Notes under the pieces: generated by a model
The model's database searches: none
Told to the model about the DNA's origin: nothing
What the model saw: only the letters and a program-made list of their open reading frames with translations
NCBI RefSeq assembly: GCF_000346465.2
Contig: NC_034015.1
Coordinates: forward strand, 22,196,462-22,260,461
DNA: 64,000 nucleotides
Direction of reading: 5' to 3'
Origin: Prunus persica
Lineage: Eukaryota; Streptophyta; Magnoliopsida; Rosales; Rosaceae
Program-made: the position numbers and the translations under genes
Shown: one piece after another, positions 1 to 11,862 of the stretch
How positions within the stretch are numbered: position 1 is the first letter of the stretch
How the letters are laid out: every line of letters begins with the position of its first letter

Positions 1-96
1 AACATATTCAAATGTAGCACTGGCAACTCTCTACAGTTTTCTTCTAATTACCAAAGTGGGGAATGATCTTACTGTTGCCTCTCATAACAATTGCAG

Positions 97-783
97 GCTT
101 TAAACCGAGCTGGCGGTAAATCTGGAAATAAGGGTGCAGAGACTGCTTTGACAGCTGTAAGTTGATATCAAAGTATCATAATAAGCTATGATGGTACTGG
201 AGTTGTTGCATTTGGAATGGATTGCTTCTGTTTATATGTATATCTTTTATTGAGTTGGGTTTGGTCTTGCTTCTCTCTCTCGAGTTTTCTTCCCTTATAG
301 TTCATTGTTTGCCTAGATTTTTGCATGCTGTCTTCTTGTTTTGGGGAGGGAGTTCCAAGATTTCTCCTTCTTGCCTCCATTTTAATCTCTTTCTTGCTGA
401 ATTTTGTTGTAGAGTTTGTAGTAGAAGATAAGTGTAAATAGAAATTATGGAAAATAGTAAAATATTAGTTAGATTTATATAAACTTACTTCTGTTGCATT
501 GATATACTATAACATTAATTTAGAAACTGTAATCTGATTAATAGCCTTTTGTATGACACTAATATGAAACAAAGAGGGTAGTAGCAAGTAGGTGCCATGT
601 TGAGGAGGGGTTTGTATTTTATTTTTTCTCATGAACCGCACTTAGATATATATATTTTAGATTTGTTCTAAGAGTAATGTTATTTGTCTTTGTATTTTGA
701 TTTTTGGTATAACCCTTTCATGGTTATTTTGATTTGTACTGCAGATTGAGATGGCATCTTTGTTTGAGCACCATCTGAAGTAG
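97..783 (+). CDS. 3' end of an unidentified protein-coding gene (two last coding exons)
   Basis: Two short exons join in frame. The exon at 97-156 follows an acceptor (ttgcag) and stops at a strong donor (gctgtaagt). The exon at 745-783 follows a tgcag acceptor and ends in TAG. Together they give a 32-residue C-terminus that starts ALNRAGGKSGNK and ends SLFEHHLK. I do not recognise the family. The rest of the gene lies left of the window. The basic, glycine-rich stretch followed by an amphipathic helix-like tail does not identify a function. The splice signals and in-frame closure support a real gene end, but the product is unknown. The 3' UTR probably runs some hundreds of bases past the stop. 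Confidence 0.6.
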
Positions 784-2642
784 TGGTAATGTTACACTGA
801 GGAGAGGCAGATAAATTCTTAATTTGGCCAGCGTTTTCCTTTACTAGATGTGCTTGGTTGTTGTTGTTGTTCCATTTTTGAACTGCTAAAATTTATATCT
901 TGTGGGTGATTGAAACTCCAACGAGGTAGCCATGTTGTCCCAAACTATAGTTGGCTATTTGTTGATTGCTAAGCCCTGATAAAAGCATCGAGGCTGAAGC
1001 TGAATTTAAAGAAAAAAACAAGAAGCAATGTTTGATGTTTCGAATAAAAGATTTCTATCTTGCTGGGTAGATGTGATTCGATGTTGCTTTTTCATATTTG
1101 CGAACATTCATTGTGGTTCCTTCACCGATTATCTCACTTTGAGGTTGAAATCTGAAAGGAAAGGTCGTTACTCTCACCACTTGCTATGTTTTGGTGACCG
1201 ACATGTGCACGAGCTGTGTTTGATTTCGTAGCCTAACTTTATTTTTTGCAATATTTCGTAGCCAAACTAGCATACTTGTTTTTTGTGTACGATTGCACTG
1301 GAAGATGTTTGGGATGTCGCTAGTACTTAAGAATCTAAGATGTTGTAAAAGATAGGTCGGTCGGTGATCAACAAAATTTGATTTGGCTGACAGCATCAAA
1401 CTAAAGTATTCAAGAAGCGGTCTCATGTCCCTTGTGAGTGCGTTGCCGCATAGACCCGCCATATCCAAGACCTTTTCCTAAGCTGCAAGCTTCTTTGACG
1501 CATAACAAAAAGAAAGAAAGAGATTGAACCAGGAAAACACACAAGTCTTTTTTATATAAAATTTTTAAATAAATAAATAAAAATTTATATAAAAAAGAGG
1601 AAGAAGAAAGATACTTTTTGTTATATATTAAACAATCATTGTGGCTGGCTGGTTGTCTGGCTCGTAAGATCAGACCAACTGAACATATTAGCAAGTGAAT
1701 AGTCGTCACTTGTTGTTACACATATATTAGCTACACGATATTTTTTTTTTTAAAGTAAATTTGTTTTTACAATTTTACATGTGCGCCTGGCCAGTACTCT
1801 TAATTTGAAGAGAAGACCATAAAAGCTGAGCCAACAATGCCTAGCTTCGATGCCACTCCATTCCAAAATGCCCAACAGTCGCCAGAAGGCTTCAAGCTTC
1901 ATTTCCAAACTAAGTGACAAAAATGCCCTTTTGTCCACCCCTTTCTTTCCCTAGTTAAAACTTAAATTTAAAAGATGACGAGGAAAATGACCGGTCAAAT
2001 AAAGTGGTGCAGTGCAACTCCTAGTCTTAAACCGTGAGTGAAGAGCAGCGGTAAGCTTCAAAATCCATGTTGATTTTACCGAGCATTTTTGCCATGAAGA
2101 AGCTGTCGTCAGGTTACTTGTTAGGTTAAGAAGGTCATTTGCAGTTGCATTTTATATTATTGGACAACTGGTTTGTTTGTGCATCCGTTAACTATGAATA
2201 TAACTTTGAAGTCTTATGAAACAAAGAGAACAATTGAAAAGAATAAAGAAAAAAAGGGGCAATAAGAAGCTTAGAATCAAAGTTATATGTACATAAGAAC
2301 ACAAGAGGAAAGATTGATGGTGTTCGACATGCTTCATGTGTGATATATCATATATATATATATATATATATATATTCATTAGAAAAATGGTTCTAATCAG
2401 GTTTACGCAAGTGGGATGGTATTTGCTCAGAAACCAAATCCTTGCCTCTAAGCCTCTAAAGCTTCAATAGCCATGCAAGGAAGATTTCCTCAATAGCCAT
2501 GAGGCGGAAGAAAGCAAAATACTCCCTGCTTATTCTTTCTATTTAGTGATCTTAAATCAGTTGGGCGGAAGTTAAAAGCTGAAAATACAGATTGCAAATT
2601 GTACATACATACATTACATAGAGTCTCTCGCTCTGTATTGTC
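784..2642. other. Intergenic: 3' UTR of the left gene and upstream region of the APS2 homologue
   Basis: No coding sequence is supported here. Candidate small ORFs lack splice context or homology. A (TA)n run lies at about 2345-2376. The segment directly before 2643 is the likely 5' UTR and promoter of the next gene. Confidence 0.5.
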
Positions 2643-3336
2643 ATGGTGATCTTGCAGCGTTCTTTTATTCATACCTCCCTTGTTAGCACCCAAGCAAAGC
2701 ACCACATAACTGGATCGGATTGTATTCATGAAAAAGGTTCACTGAAGCTTCATTCGTCTCTTCCTCCAAGTCCAAGCTTGTTGATAACCAATTCACAGCA
2801 ATCTCAAACTCCCACTTTGTTGTTTCCTTCAGCCAAACAGGTTTATTTAAATTTCTACTTAAATCATGTAAATGATACATAATTTGCCTCTTAAGTAAGC
2901 CTAAGGGTATGTATATTCTTTACTTTTATTATCTTTAATCAATTCTTCTGAAGAGCATCGATCTAGATTACATTTGTTCATGTCAGAGTGTGGCAGCTAT
3001 TGTGTTTGGAGATGGACATGAATCACAGCTTTACCCATTGACAAAGAGAAGATCACAAGGGGCTATACCTATTGCAGCAAACTACAGGCTCATTGATTCT
3101 GTTGTGAGCAACTGCATTAGCAGCAACATAAACCATATATATGCTCTAACACAATTTAACTCTACTTCTCTCAATTCCCACCTTTCCAGAGCTTATTCTG
3201 GAGTAGGTCTTGGGAATGAGGGGTTTGTTGAAGTAATTGCAGCATATCAGAGCCCTGGCAATAAGGGATGGTTTCAGGTCTGCATAATCAAATCCTCTGG
3301 AGTTTTTATTATTTCATTTACATGTACAAGTAGAAG

Positions 3337-3391
<55 letters not shown>

Positions 3392-5323
3392 CTCTCTCAA
3401 GTCTTGAATTCTAATAACTTGATATTAGGGAACTGCCGATGCTGTCAGAAGATGCCTGTGGGTGCTGGAAGAGTATCCAATGACTGAGTTTTTGGTCCTT
3501 CCTGGTCACCATCTCTACAGAATGGACTACCAAAAACTCTTAAAGGCCCACCGAGACAATAAGGCTCACATCACAGTTGCTGCATCAATTGCCAGGAAAC
3601 TTCATGATCCGGGTTTTGGCTTTCTGGATGTGAACTCTGAAAATCAAGTTGTGGAGTTTAGATTGAAGTTGGAGGGAAAGCCAGTTATTGCTGTTTCAGT
3701 AAGTAGTAGTAGTAGTAGTAGTATATTTTTATGTTTGTTTATGGTATTTCTGGTGTTTCCTGAGTAAGCCTTGAACTGAAACTTCAGGCCAAAAGCTCAA
3801 GAGAATCCAAAGATACTGCTCAAAATAGTATGACGAGTATGGGAATCTATCTCATCAATAGAGATATAATGAAAAGGCTTCTAGAAGAAGATTTTCCCAA
3901 GGCAAATGACTTCGCAAGTGAAGTAATTCCGGGAGCCATGTCTATTGGAATGAAGGTCCAAACCATACCTCTGACAATTAACCAACTCTCTGTAGTGCGT
4001 TTGTTTCAAATTTCAAGTCCTTAGATAGTTAGATGCAAAGATTTACTATAATTTTGTGCATGTGATGTGAGAGGTCAGGTTCAAGCTTATGGATTTGATG
4101 GATATTGGGAGGACATGAGGAATATTGAAGCATTCTACCAAGCAAATATGCAAAGCACAAAGGATGCAGACGTGGGATACAAGTCGGTAGTAACTTCTAA
4201 ATTAAGTTGTATATATTGGAGTAGATCCCCTCCCTCAAATTTCAATCTCATGGACTAACACAAACTTGCTCATTTCTTCCATATATGTATAATGAACAAC
4301 ACAGCTTCTACGATAGAGAAAGTCCAGTCTACACTTTGCGTCGGTGTCTGCCTCCAACTCATATAACTGACGACTGTGTAATAATAAACAGTGTAATTGG
4401 AGATGGCTGCATTCTCAATGTAAGAACTTAGAAGAGGATTGTTGAATAATGTCTTCAAATCATTTATCTATGTCTCCAATTAAACAAGTAGTAACTAGTG
4501 ACCACTGATTTGTATTGTTTTCTTGTTTTCTTGTTTTCTTGTTTTCTGGGTGGGAAATGGTTGGTTGGTTGGTTGGTTTTGGACTTGCACAAGAGTAGGG
4601 ATGCAGGATCAAAGATACAGTAATTGGTACCAGGACAAGAATCGGAGATGGGGCTATGATCGAGGATTCAGTGATCATGGGTTCAACTATCTATCAAGTA
4701 AGCCTAATTAAGTTTTAGTTAGGGGGTTAACTTAATTTGCTGAAATCAGAACCACTAGTGTGTGTTTTTAGCTTTCTTTCTAATGGTCTGATAATCCTTG
4801 CCATTAATTGTTAAGTGCATTTATTTTATACTTTGAAATCAAAATCCGGCCAAGACCAACCACAAACCATATATCTAATTTAGTCTAACTAACTGTTTCT
4901 AAAGTTAATGTTCCATTATGCTGTGTTTTTAATATCTAATCAACCGCTCTCACACTCACAGTTACAGACAGAAGGTGGTGAGAAGAGGAAAGTTCCCATC
5001 GGAATTGGTGAACATACTTTTGTAAGGAAGGCCATTATAGACAAGAATGCAAGAATTGGCAAGAATGTTAAGGTACATACATTATTATGTAGCTGCAATT
5101 CAATGTTTCATAAGCCTTGAGTGAGAGTGAGGGTTTTTTGATGTCACGACGACGACGACGACGATGATGATGATGGTAACTAACTATTATTCTGGTGCTG
5201 CTGCAGATCATGAACAAAGACAAGGCCCAAGAAGCGGACAGAGAAGCTAATGGCTATGTCATCCGCGACGGAATAGTAGTCGTTGTTCGAAGTGCAGTAA
5301 TCCCAGATGGCACCATCCTCTGA
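2643..5323 (+). CDS. APS2: ADP-glucose pyrophosphorylase small-subunit homologue, APS2 type (probable non-catalytic)
   Basis: Nine coding exons close in frame: 2643-2840, 2987-3277, 3429-3698, 3788-3955, 4079-4182, 4305-4419, 4599-4697, 4962-5072 and 5207-5323, about 490 aa. Exon 1 is Ser/Thr-rich and could be a plastid transit peptide. The rest aligns along its length with the glucose-1-phosphate adenylyltransferase small subunit: [52 protein letters not shown], a left-handed beta-helix end and the C-terminal IPDGTIL. The nucleotide-binding GGGxGTRLYPL motif reads [11 protein letters not shown] (residues 74-84). The Asp of the catalytic GDH motif is His (GHH, residues 189-191). The Glu-Lys-Pro sugar-phosphate motif is also altered. 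Arabidopsis APS2 is known as a divergent, essentially inactive small subunit, so a regulatory or vestigial role is likely. The exon 5 donor (after 4182) was chosen to keep frame and restore NFYDRESP. (GT)n and (AGT)n microsatellites lie in introns 2 and 3. Confidence 0.9.
3341..3386. repeat. (GT)n microsatellite, about 23 units
   Basis: An uninterrupted GT dinucleotide run inside intron 2 of the APS2 homologue, ending in TATATA. Likely length-polymorphic. Confidence 0.95.
3702..3723. repeat. (AGT)n microsatellite at the intron 3 donor of APS2
   Basis: About seven AGT units start within a few bases of the donor site at 3699. Length change here could affect splice-site context. Confidence 0.85.
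5144..5174. repeat. (GAC)n(GAT)n compound microsatellite
   Basis: A GAC run passes directly into a GAT run in the last intron of the APS2 homologue. Confidence 0.85.
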
Positions 5324-5443
5324 CTCTCACTCTTTCTCTCATGATCATGATCATGCTCATCCAATCCAATCAATTCTTTCTTATCAACGCCATGTCAAAT
5401 TGTCAATGCCATTCATTCTTTTACAATTCAGTTGAGATCATGA

Positions 5444-5454
5444 AATAAAATAAA
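5444..5454 (+). terminator. Probable polyadenylation signal of the APS2 homologue
   Basis: Two overlapping AATAAA hexamers about 120 nt after the stop codon, followed by a T-rich stretch. This matches a plant near-upstream element. Confidence 0.5.
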
Positions 5455-6761
5455 TTTTATAATTACTTTTTTTTTTTTTTTTTTTAAATGTTGGAATTTG
5501 CTTCAGCCTCCAGCCTCCAGGCACCCATCGATGCAAAATTGCAAATTTACCATTTTCCTCCAATTCTTCAGATCGTTATCCACTCTCTGGTTCCTCCAAG
5601 TTCCCGTTTTCGATTGTGCATTTCACGGAACAATTAATATAAGCTTTCAGAGAAAAAAAAACAAACAAACAAACAAACCATAAGTTATCTTATCTCACAC
5701 CTGCATCAAATTCTCCCCCGCACAGAATATAAACAAAACAAAAAAGTAATTAAATATTTATTTTTTCCTTTTCCTTTTTAGCCTGAATATTAAGTATACC
5801 TGCCAACCAATAATAATAATTAGTCTTACAATGATTGATTGTAATGAGATGGAATCACTGGAACCGTGGGACCTCTCTTGGATGGGGAGACCTTTAGGGG
5901 CTGTATACAGGTTTGATTTGGATTAGTTTAGAATAAATTTTGTTTCATGTCTGTTTTATTTAATTTTAGTTTTAAATGGGATTGCTAATATCGGATTCAC
6001 CAAAAATACCTTTCTAGGAGAGGACTAATAAACTCATATGGAAAGAGATGATTAACTAGCTTCATACTCACCAATATATAAAATGCATATATTATATTTA
6101 GATTGATAACCATTCGTGAGGTGCCAAACGAAATTGGAAGTCGGAGAAAAAGAGATTGAGAGTCGAAAAGAGAGTGAGGAAATATACAAGAGACTTGAGC
6201 GAGAGGGAGGCTCATGCGAAAGAGAACAGAGGAGATTGTTTATTTCATAATTAAGACAAATACAAAATAATATCAGATAACTTTGATTCCATCTTCTAAA
6301 AATCTGAAAATGAAAAACCATGAAGAATAGTTTGACTATAAAAACATAAACAACTATAATAAATAAACCAACGGTGAGTTTCCATTGTGAGGGTAATGGG
6401 GTTTTTTTTTTTTTTTTGAATAATGCTATTCGTATCATATTTGTATATCATATTCTTATACCATTTAATGTGGCAGATAATGTGGATAGCAACATTAATT
6501 AAAATTATATAACATTTTCTTTTCTTGTATGATTTATTAACACTTAAAAAAAATATTAATTAAACTTTTTTATATTAAAATACACTTCATTGATTTAATT
6601 GATATGACATATGATATGGACGTGTTACATCATGTGGGATAAAAATGTGATGATGTGACATGGGATTGCATTCATAATTCAACGTGTTTTAATTTTTGTT
6701 ATTTTTAAAAATTCTTTTAGATATGTTTAGTGGCTTCATTTGATTGTTTTGCCCCATTTAG

Positions 6762-7112
6762 TGCCCGTTTGACAATGCTTATTTGGGGTGATAAGTGATT
6801 TTTTTAAAATTTTGAGAAACCCAACCTGTTTGGTAAACTATGAGAAAATCACTTATGATGTGAGAGAAAGCTATAAGGGAAAGCAGCTAATGAGGTGCTT
6901 TCATTTTTTGATTATGCAGGAATCAGTTTCGAATAGGTGCTAGGTTTAATGATTATGCGACAATCATTTTCTGGTTATGCGTAAAATCAATACCAAGAAC
7001 ACTTTTAACAAAAATTTTACCAAATGCCAAACTGCTTTATCTCACATATGATTTCTCTTACAGCAAATTTGACAGCGATTATTTTCACAGTATAGCAATG
7101 CCAAACTGACCC
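6762..7112. mobile_element. MITE-like element with imperfect TIRs, copy 1
   Basis: The left end reads cccgtttgacaatgctta. The right end, read on the minus strand, is gggtcagtttggcattgct. The ends form imperfect terminal inverted repeats around about 350 bp of non-coding DNA. A second copy of the same family lies 170 bp downstream, sharing the internal phrases gtttggtaaactatga and gaatcagtttcga. No clear target-site duplication was found, so the superfamily is unassigned. Confidence 0.65.
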
Positions 7113-7278
7113 TTATATTGAATTTCTTTGCTTTGGTGTTTTTCATAAAGAAAGGATAATTTCAGGGTTTTTGAATATTTTACCATTGTATATTGGTAAC
7201 AAATTAACAATTGAATTGAATGCATTCATTGTGTCGTGTAAGAGAGATTTCGCCATTAGCCGGCCCCAATATAAGTAC

Positions 7279-8126
7279 TTGTTTGGCATTGCTTATTTGG
7301 GATAATAAGTTATTTTTAAAAAAAATTGAGAAGCTCAGCCCGTTTGGTAAACTATGATAAAATCACTTATTATTAAAAATTATTGTGAAAGAAAGCTATA
7401 AGGGAAGCAAATAATGAGGTGTTGTCATTTTCTGATTATGCGGGAATCAGTTTCGAAAAGGCACTGAGTTTAATGAAATTTACAGACTTTCGAAAATACC
7501 TCAATCTATTTCACGCAATCTCTTCTCTTGAATCTCTTCTATTCTTCCTTCTTCTTCTTTTTTTCCTGAAATCAATTGAAGCACACTCCTGAGAAGCCAC
7601 AAGACTCATGTAAGAAGTATATTATGTTTATTTCTTCTCAATTTCTTTTTTCCCTCTTTCTTTTTAATTTCTAGGGTTTTAACTTCAATAGTTGTTGATG
7701 TTGGTTTTTATTTTTATTTTTATTTTTTCCTGTTTTTGTTTCTTTGATGGAATATTTATTTTTAATAGAATATATTAGATTTAACTTGAAACATTAGTTT
7801 AGAGCATTTGGATACAAATATTTAATTTTCAACATAATATTTATTTAATTTTATAATTAAAATAATTTTAGGGTGTGATAAAAACAAATTTGATACAAAA
7901 AAATAAATATATACATATATATTTAAATGCTATTTTTAGTCATTATATACAGCTCACATCACTTTTACAAAAAAATTTACCAAATACTTAAAAATTAATT
8001 ATTGTACTAACAACACTTTTGACAAAAAGTTTACCAAAAAGCCAAAATACTTTCTCTCACATCTGATTTCTCTCACAGCCAAATTTAATAGCGATTATTT
8101 TCACAACAAAGCAACGTGAAACTAGC
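7279..8126. mobile_element. MITE-like element, copy 2, with an internal insertion
   Basis: The left part (7279-7465) and right part (about 7975-8126) match the two halves of the copy at 6762-7112. They are separated by about 500 bp of unrelated AT-rich sequence. The ends read cttgtttggcattgctta and caacgtgaaactagcacaag. It is either a longer family member or a copy that received an insertion. Confidence 0.55.
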
Positions 8127-8623
8127 ACAAGTAAAGTCATATAACTCGCGACCCCAACCGAAGCTGCCGCTGCTTCTTCTTTCTCACTGCTGATTGCTCA
8201 TCGCTCATTGCTTCTGCTTATAATTACATACTCAATTTAATTTTCTTTCTTTAAATCTTTGCTGCTTGTGTCGTTGGGCTGCATACAAATTGAACTCTGC
8301 TCCAGCTTCCAGGTATTTTAGCTTAGATCTCATCCAAAAATCAAAAATATTTATTTAGATCTGACATGTTCTTCTTCTTGGAGTGAGTTGATATTCGTTT
8401 TTTTTTTTAGGGGTCAAAATTGTTCATTTGTTTTATATTGGGAGTCAAAATTATGATCAAGTGGCATGCTCTGCATTCGCAAATAGATCAATAAATCAGA
8501 ATGATATCCATGTATCATCAAAATGTGTTAGTAATTGGTATATATGAACTTTTGAAGGTGTTGATAAATCAATTGTAAATTGTATATATATGTATAGGGC
8601 GAGTAGGTAGGGAATACATCTTC

Positions 8624-10383
8624 ATGGCATCGTATTCGTCGAGAGATGATAAGCCAGAAATTGCTGATCGGGATGCTAAGGAGAAGAAATCTGACAAGAA
8701 GAAGAAGGAGGGAGAGAATGATGAGGATGATGAGGGTGGATTTATCGATAGGGTGAAGGATTTCATTCATGACATTGGGGAGAAGATCGAGGGAGCAATT
8801 GGGTTCGGAAAGCCAACAGCGGATGTTAGTGCGATTCACATCCCTAGCATCACTCTCGAGAAGGCGGAGATCGTGGTGGATGTGCTGATCAAGAACCCAA
8901 ATCCAGTGCCCATCCCTCTCATCGACATTAACTACTTGATCGAAAGTGATGGCAGGAAACTGGTCTCTGGCTTGATCCCTGATGCCGGAACAATCCATGC
9001 CCACGGAGAAGAGACTGTCAAAGTTCCAGTCCACTTGGTATACGATGACATCAAGAACACCTACGATGACATCAAGCCTGGAAGCATCATTCCTTACAGG
9101 TTCAAGGTCGATCTCATTGTCGATGTCCCTGTTCTCGGCAGACTCACTCTCCCCCTCGAGAAAACTGGAGAAATCCCTATCCCTTACAAACCCGATGTCG
9201 ATGTTGAGAAGATCAAGTTTCAAGCCTTCTCCTTTGAAGAAACCGTTGCAGTCCTCCATGTGAAGCTGGAGAACATGAATGACTTCGACTTAGGCCTCAA
9301 TGCTCTTGACTACGAGATTTGGCTCTCTGAAGTCAACATTGGCGGCGCACAGCTCTCCCAATCTGCGAATCTTGCTAAAAAGGGTGTCACTTTCATTGAG
9401 CTTCCCATCACCTTTAGGCCTAAGGATTTTGGGTCTGCGCTCTGGGATATGATTCGGGGAAAGGGTACCGGCTACACCATCAAAGGCAATATCAATGTGG
9501 ACACGCCATTTGGAGCCATGAAGTTACCCATCGTCAAGGAAGGTGGTACTACACGCCTCAAGAAGAACAAGGAAGATGGCGGCAATGACGATGACGAGGA
9601 TGAGGTAATTTATCTACTTGATGCACGTTCACTCTGCTGCACTGCAGGATTCTCATGATTCTCCTAGATTAGATAGTAGATCAGTTGTGGTTGATTTATT
9701 CCTTCCATCTATAATATATTCAAACCAAACCCCTGAAACAAGGATCAGCCAATCCAATTATTGGACTCTATATTATTACATCTCACCACCATGGCCCATA
9801 CGTAGGGAAGAAACAAGCAATTAGTTTAATGTACGATGGAACAAACTGCAAAAGGGGCGGCCATTATCTTAGAGAAACTGATGTGGGTGCAATGCACTTG
9901 CCTGATCAAATAGACCACAGAGGCACAAGGCAATATTCCAAAAAATATTTCACAACTGCACTCAAATTGCCAGAGACAAATTTATGATATATCTATAAAT
10001 TGCAAGAGTATTTCTCAAAGTGCAACTATATACATGTTCTGTGTATGGTGTCGTTGTATATTGACTATAAATGATGATGTACTCCTGCTCTGACTTCCCC
10101 TGGAACATTTTGCAACTTCCCCTTTTAGCAAGCATCATAAGCATTCTTATGGAGTATTAGCGTTGAGCTTTCACATGTTTTCCGCACAGAAGCCCCTGCA
10201 GTTGCAAATAAAACTCATGGTTACCTTACACATAAAATGGAAACGAACACTCAAAATTGAACACAAGTATCACAATGGTTTTTTTCTTTTCTTTTCCGGT
10301 TAACAGTGTCACAATGCTTTACCTTGCTACATTGACTTCTTGCTCTTGTAACTCAGTTTATAATTTTCTGTTTGCAGGACTAG
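8624..10383 (+). CDS. LEA_2 (LEA14-type) desiccation-related protein with two WHy domains
   Basis: Exon 1 (8624-9604) encodes 327 residues. The reading frame then meets a donor (gag|gtaatt). The best continuation is the acceptor at 10377 (tttgcag), giving only Asp plus TAG (10378-10383), 328 aa in all. Residues 1-50 are charged and probably disordered (Lys- and Glu/Asp-rich). Two LEA_2/WHy beta-sandwich domains follow at about 60-190 and 190-310, the first with IKNPNPVPIPL and the second with LENMNDFDLGLNALDY. The C-terminus is an acidic tail. LEA14-like proteins are soluble, folded proteins linked to dehydration and salt tolerance; no enzyme activity is expected. It resembles Arabidopsis At2g44060 (from memory). 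If the intron is retained, translation adds 17 residues and stops at 9658. Confidence 0.92.
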
Positions 10384-11071
10384 ACAAGGATTTGGCTTGA
10401 ACAGTTAAACTTGTTGCTGTTGTCTGTTTATCTGTACTGGTATTTTAAAATAATAGATAAATAGGCACTTGAACTTTAGGTATTATAGCTTCTGGTTGGG
10501 GGAGAAATTGATATGATTGTTACCGTATAATTGTTATGTTTGGATAGTAATACACATCTCATAAAGAAGGTGTCAGTTGCTTTCTTATTGTAATGGATGT
10601 TGCAGTTCGTGCTTTTCTCCAAGTCCATTCTACTGTTGAGACTTTTGGGGCAAGTGATTGAATAGTTTATTCTCTCATTTTTCTTATAAATTTCAGTATC
10701 ATGTGATTGTGTAAGCCAATGGGACTACGGTGTTTACTTATCAGTAATTGGTATAGTAATTATTTCATTTCCTTTTTGCTCTGTGTGTACTAACACGTGT
10801 TTAGATTCATTCTAATTCCTTACTTCCCCAGTGTTTACTTACACATACGGAATAAAAAATTATGGGAGTTCTATAGTAAAATCAGTAATCAAATACACTT
10901 AGTGTTGTAATTGTTTTTCCTTATTCTCTTGTTGTGGACCTCTAGCCATCTTGTAAACAATTCTTGTGTCTTGTATAATTAGTTTATTTTTGTGTTTCTC
11001 CATCGTGTTTATAATGTTTTGCACTTTTTCTTTCTGAAAGGTTAGGACCCTAATTTCCTAAAAGTATAATC

Positions 11072-11476
11072 ATGGTTTCAAGAATGAATTTTCGTACTGG
11101 TTCTTTCAGTATCACAAACGAATTTTCGCATTTTGTGGTTTCGAGAATGAACTTTCACATTTCATGGTTTTAAGAATGAATTTTCACATGTTGTGGTTTC
11201 AAGAATGAATTTGTGCATTTTGTGGGTTTTGTGGGTTTCGCCAATGAATTTTCACATTTTGGGGTTTGGTCAATGAGTATTTGCAATTTAGCTTTTCGCT
11301 AAATAATTTTTGCATCTTGGGGTTTCGCTAATGAATTTTTCATTTCGTGGTTTCAAGAATTAATTCTCGCATTTTAGGGTTTCGCTAATGAATTGTCACA
11401 TTATGGGGTTTCGTCCACGCAATTTGAGATTTTTTTAATGAATTTTCACATTTTTTGTATCACAAATGAATTTTTA
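11072..11476. repeat. Degenerate minisatellite, period about 30 bp
   Basis: Roughly a dozen diverged units of the form tttcaagaatgaattttcgca followed by ttttgtgg. Variants include tttcgctaatgaatttt. The units vary in length and sequence, so this is an old array. No open frame runs through it. Confidence 0.8.
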
Positions 11477-11862
11477 CATATGAGATCTTACTTCAACATA
11501 ATCAAAATAGTCTCTCTTAATCCATGTTCCCAAGAATCCAAACATTGCCAGTGTCTATATACCTGCCTCAAATCCACAAACCTAAGTGGAAATATCCTCC
11601 TGTGTGATGAGGTTTGGGAATCCAGCCTCCCATCCTCTTTGGTCTTTGTGTTGCAAGCTGATGGGCTCCCATATCCCCCTAAGATGTGAGTTCTGGCTGT
11701 TAGAGGAGAAAAACGTTCCCTATTGGGAGGTGTCATACCTTTGGCCTCTAACAAATTTGTTTTTGTTTTGCTATAGCTTGTTTTTCATCTTTTTTTTTGC
11801 TGTGGCTGCTTTAGTTTTGCCGTAGCTTGTTTTTCTCTTTTCTTTTCTCTGGCTGTTGGTAG

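Larger units (their letters stand above)
5455..8623. other. Intergenic, repeat-rich; ends in the LEA gene 5' UTR
   Basis: No gene seen. The block holds two related TIR repeats (described separately), AT-rich filler, and from about 8160 a pyrimidine-rich stretch that looks like a transcribed leader. A candidate 5' UTR intron runs from near 8311 (ccag|gtattt) to an acceptor near 8597 (tatag), just before the LEA start codon. Confidence 0.5.

Noticed and set aside
8528..9259. 243-aa minus-strand ORF antisense to the LEA gene
   Set aside because: It mirrors the codon structure of the LEA exon, has no family resemblance and no splice context.
11072..11476. CRISPR-like spaced repeats
   Set aside because: The units are degenerate and contiguous, with no unique spacers of constant length, and the genome is a plant's. 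It is a minisatellite.
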